64,000 nucleotides of DNA, taken from Drosophila persimilis. Its lineage: Eukaryota > Arthropoda > Insecta > Diptera > Drosophilidae. The notes below the pieces were generated by a model. The model did no database searches, was not told the DNA's origin, and worked only from the letters and a program-made list of their open reading frames with translations. Position numbers and translations under genes: made by a program. Shown one piece after another: positions 49,646-58,069 of this stretch; within the stretch, counting starts at the first letter, position 1; every line of letters starts with the position of its first letter. The DNA is taken from assembly GCF_003286085.1 (NCBI RefSeq), contig NW_020825294.1, positions 11,740,501 to 11,804,500 on the forward strand, in the 5' to 3' direction.

Positions 49646-51564
49646 GTAAGATCTGACTGGTCAGGAAGTGCTCTTAATACTAAACGAACTTCTTATTACA
49701 GATCTGGCGTTTCTTTGCTATTTTTGTACTGTGGGCTGCGCTTACGGTAACGAACAGTAGAACTCAATCAACAGAAGAAGCAATAGCAGAAGCAACAACA
49801 ATAGATCCCAAAAATGAAAGAGAATCCATTTTATGCACTATATTTCCACATTTACCAATGTGCCAAACAACCACTGCAACTATTGAAGAAACAACAACCA
49901 CCGATGCACCTACAACTATAGAAGAAACAACAACAACCGATGCACCAACAACTACTGAAGAAACGACAACAACCGAAGCACCTACAACTATAGAAGAAAC
50001 AACAACAACCGAGGCACCCACAACTTTAGACGAAACAACAACAACCGATGCACCAACAACTACTAAAGAAACAACAGCCACCGATGCACCTACAACTACT
50101 GAAGAATCAACAACCACCGATGCACCAACAACTACTGAAGACACAACATCAACCGATGCACCTACAACTATAGAAGAAACAACAACCACCGATGCACCAA
50201 CAACTACTGAAGAAACAACATCAACCGATGCACCTACAACTATAGAAGAAACAACAACCACCGATGCACCTACAACCACTGAAGAATCAACAACCAACGA
50301 TGCACCTACAACTATAGAAGAAACAACAACCACCGATGCACCAACAACTACTGAAGAAACAACAGCCACCGATGCACCTACAACTACTGAAGAAACAACC
50401 ACCACCGATGCACCTACAACTATAGAAGAAACAACAACCACCGATGCACCAACAACTACTGAAGAAACAACAACCACCGATGCACCAACAACTACTGAAG
50501 AAACAACAACAACCGATGCACCTACAACTACTGAAGAAACAACAACAACCGATGCACCTACAACTATAGAAGAAACAACACCCGCCGATGCACCAACAAC
50601 TACTGAAGAAACAACAACAACCGATGCACCTACAACTATAGAAGAAACAACACCCACCGATTCACCAACAACTATTGAAGAAACAACAACCACCGATGCA
50701 CCTACAACTACTGAAGAAACAACAACAACCGATGCACCTACAACTATAGAAGAAACAACACCCGCCGATGCACCAACAACTACTGAAAAAACAACAGCCC
50801 CCGATGCACCTACAACTACTGAAGAAACAACAACAACCGATGCACCTACAACTATAGAAGAAACAACAACCACCGATGCACCCACAACTTTAGACGAAAA
50901 AACAACCACCGATGCACCATCAACTACTGAAGAAACAACAACAACCGATGCACCAACAACTACTGAAGAAACAACAGCCACCGATGCACCTACAACTACT
51001 GAAGAAACAACACCCACCGATTCACCAACAACTATTGAAGAAACAACAACCACCGATACACCTACAACTATAGAAGAAACAACAACCACCGATGCACCAT
51101 CAACTACTGAAGAAACAACAACAACCGATGCACCTACAACTATAGAAGAAACAACAACCACCGATGCACCAACAACTATAGAAGAAAAAACAACCACCGA
51201 TGCACCTACAACTATTGAAGAAACAACCACCACTGAAGCGACAACAACGGAAGAGGCAACCACAACTTCCAGCACTTCATCAGACAGAAGCACGGAGACC
51301 ACGACTTCAGCAACCAATTCTCAACCGAATCTAGAGCAACACATTCATTATCACGAGATATTTGGGCCGCCGGGCTTTGCACTGCCCTTGCCAGGACTTC
51401 CACTTCCACCCTTGATATTTCCCGGACCTACCTTGCCACTAACAGAAGCTGATGCTTCCATACTTGGCATTTTTCCTATTCCTCCTCCGCCTTTACCGCC
51501 ACGTCTGCCAAGACCCCCAAGACCGCCACCACCGCTCCCGTTTTTCAACATTTTCGGGAAATAA
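49643..51564 (+). CDS. Secreted Thr-rich mucin-like repeat protein (whole gene)
   Basis: Exon 1 is just ATG (49643-49645) followed by GTAAG. After a 56-nt intron ending TTACAG, exon 2 is 49702-51564. The product is 621 aa. A signal peptide (IWRFFAIFVLWAALTVTNS) is followed by a short acidic region with two Cys. Then come 37 full 12-residue repeats of consensus TTEETTTTDAPT or TIEETTTTDAPT, and a Pro/Leu-rich tail with PPPPLPPRLPRPPRPPPPLP and FFNIFGK at the end. Thr-dense repeats in a secreted protein suggest heavy O-glycosylation, as in glue (Sgs), peritrophic or eggshell-type mucins. No chitin-binding or other domain is seen, so the tissue is unknown. AATAAA follows at 51560 and 51585. Confidence 0.82.
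49702..51564 (+). CDS. Mucin-like gene exon 2
   Basis: Carries all but the first codon: leader, repeat array and Pro-rich tail, with stop TAA at 51562. An internal ATG at 49858 is in frame but would lose the signal peptide. Confidence 0.85.
   Translation: MWRFFAIFVLWAALTVTNSRTQSTEEAIAEATTIDPKNERESILCTIFPHLPMCQTTTATIEETTTTDAPTTIEETTTTDAPTTTEETTTTEAPTTIEETTTTEAPTTLDETTTTDAPTTTKETTATDAPTTTEESTTTDAPTTTEDTTSTDAPTTIEETTTTDAPTTTEETTSTDAPTTIEETTTTDAPTTTEESTTNDAPTTIEETTTTDAPTTTEETTATDAPTTTEETTTTDAPTTIEETTTTDAPTTTEETTTTDAPTTTEETTTTDAPTTTEETTTTDAPTTIEETTPADAPTTTEETTTTDAPTTIEETTPTDSPTTIEETTTTDAPTTTEETTTTDAPTTIEETTPADAPTTTEKTTAPDAPTTTEETTTTDAPTTIEETTTTDAPTTLDEKTTTDAPSTTEETTTTDAPTTTEETTATDAPTTTEETTPTDSPTTIEETTTTDTPTTIEETTTTDAPSTTEETTTTDAPTTIEETTTTDAPTTIEEKTTTDAPTTIEETTTTEATTTEEATTTSSTSSDRSTETTTSATNSQPNLEQHIHYHEIFGPPGFALPLPGLPLPPLIFPGPTLPLTEADASILGIFPIPPPPLPPRLPRPPRPPPPLPFFNIFGK
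49879..51210 (+). repeat. 36-bp tandem array, 37 coding units
   Basis: Each unit is 36 bp (12 codons) with a fixed ACAAC-rich core and a variable codon, ATA (Ile) or ACT (Thr), at its second position. There are no frame-breaking indels in 37 units. A partial unit follows to about 51243. Variants such as TLDE (units 5 and 29), PADAPT (20 and 25) and PTDSPT (22 and 32) recur apart, as expected if blocks of units were duplicated. Confidence 0.95.
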
Positions 51565-51584
51565 ATAACAGTTCATATAAATAC

Positions 51585-51590
51585 AATAAA
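51585..51590 (+). terminator. Poly(A) signal of the mucin-like gene
   Basis: AATAAA 21 nt past the stop; another overlaps the stop codon itself at 51560. Confidence 0.5.
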
Positions 51591-51594
51591 TACA

Positions 51595-51970
51595 TACATA
51601 AATCATCAAAGAAATAGTTTTTTTTAAAACTGGTGTTTGGTTACTGGTGCTCATACGTTTCCAGGTACTTCGTTTTGAAACTTCGAAAATGTCTGCAAGG
51701 TTATAACAGAAATCTAAGCTCAAAATGACAAAATGCTTTCCTTTTTGAACAGTATCATAATAGTAGCTTAGCAACCCTCCTCAAAATCAGGTTCCCGTTA
51801 ATTTCCTTGAAATAGTAATGTTTTTAAAACTAAATATTAAAAAAAGTATCAAAATATGAATTAATTAAATTAATAGAGTTAGATATTTTGATTTATCACA
51901 TTTTTCTTTTAGAGAAAAAATAATTTTCTTGTTCCGAGAAAGATTGATTTAAAAGTTTGAAATTGAATCA
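51595..51970. other. AT-rich spacer
   Basis: No gene or repeat recognised. Confidence 0.4.
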
Positions 51971-51976
51971 CATATA

Positions 51977-52308
51977 TGTACATATGTATGTGGGTTGGCG
52001 TACCAAAATCCCAAATGAGCCCGTCGTCCCCAGACGACGAGCAACGATGAGCCCATCACCAAAAGAACGACGAACAACATGATCCCATCACCAAAAGAAC
52101 AACGAACAACGATTATGCCATCACTAAGAAGACGACGAGCAAGGAAGAGACAACGGAGAGAAAGAAAACGACGACGGTACCAAAAAAGACGCAAAAACGA
52201 CGACGGCCGCTAAACGACTCAAAATAAAGAATACATTTAACCTAAAACATTAAACACAAGTTAATTATTAAACCTAAAGTAAATAAAAACCCCACGTATA
52301 AATATACA
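51977..52308 (+). mobile_element. Solo LTR candidate A
   Basis: Begins TGTACATATG and ends ATATACA, with TATA directly on both sides (51973-51976 and 52309-52312) as a 4-bp target duplication. AATAAA lies at 52281, near the right end, where an LTR's poly(A) site belongs. Inside are three decaying copies of a 32-33-bp unit (52046-52140). The TATA duplication is a weak test in such AT-rich flanks. Confidence 0.42.
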
Positions 52309-52312
52309 TATA

Positions 52313-53436
52313 AACGAGGGGGAACGTTGTGAGTTGCTGCGGACACCGCAACTCTACGGTTATACCCGATACTAAGTCAGTATGGCTCTCCTCCGGCAGA
52401 CGCCGCTAATATTTAACGACACGACAAAGAGTGCGTGCGAGAGAGACAGAAAATCAGTCTGAGCGTGACGTCGGGCGCTGCGTAGCCAGTGCAAATTGAT
52501 TTGCTCCTTTTGGCTATGAAAATGATCTGATCTGATCCAGATTCAGCAACCTGATAGATATGGTTATTATCTATGATTCTGCGTTTTTAGTTTTCTCAAA
52601 TCTGCAATATTGTGGATGCAACAGATTTTCGTCCTTTGTGGGGGCGGATGGGGGGGGGGCGAAATTCTGAGATATACGTTTTATAGTGACATCTTAAAGG
52701 AGTGTGTGTACCAAATTTGGTTACTCTAGCCTTAATAGTCTCTGAGATTTGTGGTTGCCTCAGATTTTCGTCCTTTGCGGGGGCGGAAGGGGGTGTGGCG
52801 AAATTTGGACAGGAAACGGTCAAGGTCCGATATCACAGGAGTGTGGATACCAAATTTGGTTGCTCTGGCTTTTATAGGTTCTGAGATCCTTGAACTCATA
52901 TTTTGCAATTGGCAAAACCGACCATGAAACCTGTGTGTTAGAGTGAGACAGAGCGAGAAAGAGTGAAATTGTTTTCGTGATTCTGGCTGTAATAATTATA
53001 CGATCTGGTTCAGATTTTGCACTCTAGAAGATATAGTCATCTTCTACGATTCTGCGTTTTTAGTTTTCTCGTATCGTCAAAATTGTGGATGCCACAGATT
53101 TTCGCCCTTTGTGGGGGCGGAAGTGGGCGGGGCAAAGTTTTGAAATATTTTTGGAGCAGTGACATATCACAGAAGTCTGGATCCAAAACATCGTTGCTCT
53201 AGCTCTTATAGTCTTTGAGCATTAGGCGCTGAAGGGGACGGACAGACGGACAGACGGACAGACGGACGGACGGACAGACGGACAGACAGACATGGCTCAA
53301 TCGACTCGGCTATTGATGCTGATCAAGAATATATATACTTTATGGGGTCGGAAACGATTCCTTCTGGACGTTACACACATCCACTTTTACCACAAATCTA
53401 ATATACCCCAATACTCATTTTGAGTATCGGGTATAA
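52313..53436 (-). mobile_element. DINE-1 element, near-complete copy 1
   Basis: Reverse orientation, about 1.12 kb. The right edge is the element's 5' end (GAGTATCGGGTATAA). The left edge holds the 3' hairpin GAGTTGC...GCAACTC (52331-52354) and the inverted subterminal motif TTATACCCGATACTAAG. Inside are three copies of a CAGATTTTCG(T/C)CCTTTG segment (52621, 52762, 53096) followed by GGGGGCGGA, and a GACGGACA array at 53237-53290. It is very similar to 56310-57466. The elements are non-autonomous and need Helitron proteins in trans. Confidence 0.88.
53237..53290. repeat. (GACGGACA)n array inside DINE-1 copy 1
   Basis: Tandem tetramer/octamer array; longer in the second copy (57236-57315). 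Confidence 0.9.
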
Positions 53437-53439
53437 AAA

Positions 53440-53795
53440 CCGTGTTTAATAAGAATACGGAATAAATAATTTCGTTTATATGTATGTAAGAAGTTAAAAG
53501 ATCGGGTTGGCAATCGGATTTCTAAAATTTTCATTTCCAAGACTAGATTTTGTTTATTGAATAATAATTACTTGACTAAATGTAAGCCCAATTTTAAGAG
53601 TGACCGTAAGCAATTCTTTAGGAATGTTAGCTCCAAACGTAATTCGACACTTTTTATTCTGCACTAGTCTGCGAGTCTGTTCCTTTCAAAACCTTTCCCT
53701 CTGTTCTTACTTCATCTACCAATATCCATCCATACCTTATCCCATTAAAAAGTTCCAGTAAATTGAATTAGGCTATACAGATAATATACAGGCTA
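53440..53795. other. Unassigned stretch between DINE-1 and LINE remnant
   Basis: Probably more decayed LINE, since the recognisable reverse transcriptase starts directly to the right, but I cannot align it by eye. Confidence 0.3.
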
Positions 53796-53799
53796 TACA

Positions 53800-54600
53800 G
53801 TAAAGTTTTTGACTGAGTAAATCATAATCTTTTTATCCATACACTTTTTCTTCTTTGGTTTCCGACTAAACTATTTTTCTGTATTAAAGCCTATCTTAGC
53901 AATTGTTCTCAGCGTGTTTTCTTTAATTCCTCTTTTTCTAAACCGCGTTTTGTCTCGTCCCGGGTACCTCAAGGTAACCCTCTAGGTCTCTTGGAGTTTA
54001 TTGGTTTTTTAAATGACCTTCCCCAAGTCTTAATTTGTTCCAGAGGTCTAATATATGTGCGATTTGGTAGGAAGCCACAGAGAGCAACAGAGTCTGTTGA
54101 GATAACGAGCAAGTAACAGAGAGAGAGACTAGAAGCGGCCGTCGAACAAAGAGAGGAGAGAACACAGCCTCAACGATCGACGCCATTTAATTCGGTGCCA
54201 AAGTCTCACTCCAGACACACGCCAATTATTGGTATTAATCTAAGTAAAGTTAAAGCACAGCGACCATTGCAATCATAACTAATCTTAAATAATATTCATA
54301 AGTAAAGACTAATTATAATAAAACCTGGTGTCCTGGACTAAAGTATAACTAACGAAAACCCGGGGCCACATATACATATGCTGATGAAGTCAAGCTAGGT
54401 TTTTCCTACAGATAACCCGAGTCCCGAATGCTTTGTCTTTGTACCCAATTTATGACTTAATTCCCTTATATCCATATATCCACTTTCTCGAATAAAGTCA
54501 AAGGAAGTCCTGTGTCTGGTCTCCTCACTACCAAAAAGTTTCCAGATATTATCGATTCCGTTCGAAAAATTCCTCATCTTTTCTTTGTTTATATTCCACA
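53800..54600 (+). pseudogene. Non-LTR retrotransposon reverse transcriptase remnant, split by an LTR
   Basis: 53800-54055 reads as a reverse transcriptase of Jockey/I type. It has FD(stop)VNHN, where AFDSVNHN is usual, then WFPTKLF, AYLSNCSQRVFFNSSFSKP and RVPQGNPLG, and then FLNDLPQ. The frame is cut at 54056 by a solo LTR. Just past it (54375-54395) a Y-A-D-E motif stands where YADD is expected, in another frame and with the second catalytic Asp changed. Downstream to about 54600 similarity fades. The element is dead by a stop, a frameshift, an insertion and a lost catalytic residue. Confidence 0.75.
54056..54370 (+). mobile_element. Solo LTR candidate B, inserted in the LINE
   Basis: TGTGCGATTT...GGGGCCACA, 315 bp, with TATA on both sides (54052-54055, 54371-54374). 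AATAAA is near 54318, about 50 bp before the right end. It sits exactly where a reverse transcriptase reading is interrupted, which independently marks it as an insertion. The 4-bp TATA duplication suits gypsy-type elements. Confidence 0.7.
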
Positions 54601-54617
54601 TTAGCATTGAGGTGACA

Positions 54618-54783
54618 GTGTATGTGTGTAACAACCAGATGGAAACGTTTCTGACCCCATAAGATATAAATATTCTTCATCAGCAGTCCGTCTGTCTAGG
54701 AGAGCAACCAACTATAACGTGCGAACGCTTGAACTACGCTTTCTTCTGGATGTTATACACATCAACATGCACCACAAAATTAT
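54618..54783. mobile_element. Two DINE-1 pieces in opposite orientation
   Basis: 54618-54691 carries GTGTGTAACAACCAGATGG..CCCCATAAGATATAAATATTC in forward orientation. 54738-54783 carries CTTCTGGATGTTATACACAT and CACCACAAAATT in reverse orientation. Both match the same end of DINE-1, so a palindrome-like arrangement with a short spacer results. Confidence 0.6.
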
Positions 54784-54785
54784 TA

Positions 54786-54958
54786 TAGTTGAACTTCCAT
54801 AACTCGAACGACTGTAACATGAATTTTCTATATTTTCGAACTGAAACTGGTGGCAACTTCGTTGAGGGAACACATTACCTCCAAGTCTGTTAGTCGAAGT
54901 CTCCATAAGTCTCACGATTTTTTGGATTACAGAGGTTCTACTTATGGAAGTTCTACTG
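54786..54958. mobile_element. Small terminal-inverted-repeat element (MITE)
   Basis: The left end TAGTTGAACTTCCATAACTC and the right end (reverse complement CAGTAGAACTTCCATAAGTA) form inverted repeats of roughly 30 bp, flanked by TA on both sides. It is about 173 bp with no coding capacity. The TA duplication suggests a Tc1/mariner/pogo-type transposase, an inference from family rules. Confidence 0.65.
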
Positions 54959-54963
54959 TACAT

Positions 54964-55985
54964 CTATCCCGAAACTTTTCGAATTGCTGTTCATCCGAAC
55001 TGTTATTGCACTGTAAATGACCACAGAATGGTGAAGATGTAGTTGTTATGTAGTATTACATAACAGTTAAATGAAAAACATACAGTATCCACTCTGAAAG
55101 CGCCACTGTGAAAAATTCACTTCTACATGGAACTTAAATGTAACTTTCATTAGTTATCGATGGGACTCTACATTAACTAAAATTAGATCTACATCGCAAT
55201 CTACATGCACATTTTCTATCGAAGAAAAAGACATCACCACTATATCGAACGACGGTCATTTAGTTTTCAGAGGAATATTTAAGAACAAAAGGTATAGAAA
55301 CTTCCACAAGCAAGTTTTTTGAAGTTTAGCTCTCAAATCTTACTTACATGCATCATTTATCGCTTTTCGCTCATTCACTTTCAAACAATTTATATCTGGC
55401 GTTTAAGTTTGGTGGGACTTGCTCTCTTTGTTTTGGGATTTGCTCTATATTTCGTGATGGGATGTACTCTCTCCGTGACGTGATTTTCAGTGTCCCTTTT
55501 CAGCTCAACAATGTCCCAACATTCCATACTCCTTTACGGCGCGTTCACATTCACATTCACATCCTTTACTAACATTCGGCATACCATAAGATAAGGATAT
55601 TATAGAACTGAGAAAATCTTTGTCATCTCAAGCTCCAATATGTGCAGAAACTAGTCAGTCTCTGTTTTAAAGCTGCTTAAACGATATGTTGGAGCTTATT
55701 GTCTTCTTACAAAGACCAAGAATGGAATACATATATGTACATATATACATATATGAATAAAATATCAAATTGAGAACATTTATTTATTAAATACGTTTTA
55801 AAACAGCTTTAAAATAGTTCAAATACAATAAATGGGAGTATTTGAAAGTAGTTAATCTTGTAGAAAATGTATTCATCAATGAGATAAAACTATGTGGGCA
55901 GGGCTGATCTAGGGTTAGGCAGGGTTCTATCTAGTTAGTAATATTCGACGGAATATCAAAAACGAGGAATATGTGTATTTGAATT
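54964..55985. other. Unassigned AT-rich stretch
   Basis: No gene, repeat end or motif recognised, apart from a CACATT triplication at 55545-55562. Confidence 0.4.
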
Positions 55986-55991
55986 CGTCAC

Positions 55992-56290
55992 CGTATTTAC
56001 TGTATATTTTTTGAGTTAGTGGTTGTGTGGTAGAGTGCCACCCCATGGCCACCCCCCCACAAACCTGCGATGATCCTCTGCAACTGAGAGAGGTGTTCGA
56101 TTGGAGCTGAGTTCCGCTCGTTCACTTGGGGGCGGCGACGCTTGCGCCTTCCAGTTGAAAGCACTGCGACACCGCAGTCCACGAAAGCTCGAGCTGATCT
56201 TTGTAGTCAAACACAACGCCTAATGGCCGGATATAATGGGGTTTGGATAGTGGTCGTGGGTAACGTGGTGGAGCTGACAGTAATACTATT
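55992..56290 (-). pseudogene. Unrecognised decayed coding stretch
   Basis: On the minus strand, about 56290-56122 reads openly with a protein-like composition (GVVFDYKDQLELSWTAVSQC) and stops at TGA. A second open frame continues the sense (VNERNSAPIEHLSQLQRIIA) as if one base had been lost near 56125. No family recognised; it could be host gene debris or transposon. Confidence 0.22.
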
Positions 56291-56309
56291 ATGATTATGA
56301 TTAGGTAAA

Positions 56310-57466
56310 AACGAGGGGGATCGTTGTGAGTTGCTGCGGACACCGCAACTCTACAGTTATACCCGATACTAAGTCAGTATGGCTCTCCTCCGGCAGACGC
56401 CGCTAATATTAAACGACACGACAAAGAATGCGTGCGAGAGAGACAGAAAATCAGTCTGAGCGTGACGTCGGGCGCTGCGTAGCCAATGCAAATTGATTTG
56501 TTCCTTTTGGCTACAAAAATTATCTGATCTGATCCAAATTCAGCAACCGGATAGATATGGTAATTCTCTATGGTTCTGCGTTTTTAGTTTTCTCGAATCT
56601 GCAATATTGTGGATGCAACAGATTTTCGTCTTTTGTGGGGGCGGATGGGGGTGGGGCGAAATTCTGAGATATACGTTTTATAGTGACATCTTAAAGGAGT
56701 GTGTGTACCAAATTTGGTTACTCTAGCCTTAATAGTCTCTGAGATTTGTGGTTGCCTCAGATTTTCGTCCTTTGCGGGGGCGGAAGGGGGTGTGGCGAAA
56801 TTTTGACACAAAACGGTCAAGGTCCGATATCACAAGAGTGTGGATACCAAAATTTGGTTGCTCTAGCTCTTATGGGTTCTGAGATCCTTGAACTCATATT
56901 TTGCAATTGGCAAAACCGACTATGAAACCTGTGTGTTAGAGTGAGACAGAGCGAGAAAGAGTGAAATTGTTTTCGTGATTCTGGCTATAATAATTATACA
57001 ATCTGGTTCAGATTTTGCACTCTAGAAGATATAGTCATCTTCTACGATTCTGCGTTTTTAGTTTTCTCGTATCGTCAAAATTGTGGATGCCACAGATTTT
57101 CGCCCTTTGTGGGGGCGGAAGTGGGCGGGGCAAAGTTTTGAAATATTTTTGTAGCAATGACATATCACAGAAGTCTGGATCCAAAACATCGTTGCTCTAG
57201 CTCTTATAGTCTTTGAGCATTAGGCGCTGAAGGGGACGGACAGACGGACAGACGGACGGACGGACAGACGGACAGACGGACGGACGGACAGACGGACAGA
57301 CGGACGGACGGACAGACAGATATGGCTCAATCGTCTCGGCTATTGATGCTGATCAAGAATATATATACTTTATGGGGTCGGAAACGATTCCTTCTGGACG
57401 TTACACACATACACTTTTACCACAAATCTAATATACCCCAATACTCATTTTGAGTATCGGGTATAA
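56310..57466 (-). mobile_element. DINE-1 element, near-complete copy 2
   Basis: Same orientation, same ends and the same hairpin and internal repeats as 52313-53436, with only scattered substitutions seen by eye. The GACGGACA array (57236-57315) is longer and accounts for most of the 33-bp length difference. Confidence 0.9.
57236..57315. repeat. (GACGGACA)n array inside DINE-1 copy 2
   Basis: Expanded relative to copy 1. Confidence 0.9.
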
Positions 57467-57550
57467 TTACACAAACTCCAGAAGCAGCAGCAGAATAATG
57501 GTATCCTAATCTCGAACCTTATTGCTAACGCCGCGGCGTTGCCTTTTCAG

Positions 57551-57949
57551 TGCCGCGCTTTCTCATGTGCCACTTGATCTTTGGCGACACCTGCTTGGAC
57601 CTCTACCTGCCGATAGTTGCCCCCATCTATGCACCTACATGGGAAAGTTATGCAAATATGCCTACAACTGGCAACACTGTTTGTTGGAAGCCACCGATTT
57701 CTTAGGTGGGGGGCTGCAAATTGGCCCGATTCCTGAGGGTTTCGTAGATGTCCTTGCTGACATTGTTTGGCAGGATACGACACTACCTACCTTATTGATA
57801 TGTTCGTGTGCTTGGCCTTGTCCAACATAGCCAAGGTGTGCTATACTCAGATCTACCTCTCACTGGGATTAACGTCGCTAAGAAAATGGCACTGCTGGCA
57901 CTGCCAAGTTCTACTTTATTGTATTTTAGGTCTTCTAAACATGGTATGA
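57551..57949 (+). pseudogene. Spliced-looking coding fragment, product unknown
   Basis: CCTTTTCAG (to 57550) would open an exon that reads 51 codons in phase (ALSHVPLDLWRHLLGPLPAD... to ...LEATDFL). It ends at G|GTGGGG (57706). A 68-nt candidate intron has a CTGAC branch-like motif and ends TTTGGCAG. The next exon (57774) continues in phase (GYDTTYLIDMFVCLALSNIAK...) to TGA at 57947. The second part is hydrophobic and could span a membrane. A third frame of exon 1 also looks protein-like, so the true frame is uncertain. The upstream part is missing, with DINE-1 copy 2 lying there. Confidence 0.25.
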
Positions 57950-58069
57950 AGACGTGCACCATATACAATTCTGTATACGAATCTTGTTCAAGTGGACAGC
58001 AAGGGTAGTCCGCTTAACAGTAATTCCCATTTTAAAAATAGCTGATTTCCATGTTTCATATACATTTAT

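Noticed and set aside
49764..51317. Long open frame on the minus strand opposite the mucin repeats (Val/Ser-rich)
   Set aside because: A 36-bp unit without a stop in that frame keeps it open in every copy. It has no splice, promoter or leader, and the plus strand explains the region.
53237..53290. GACGGACA array considered as a CRISPR or regulatory array
   Set aside because: It is a simple tandem expansion inside DINE-1 and recurs, longer, in the second copy. No spacers.
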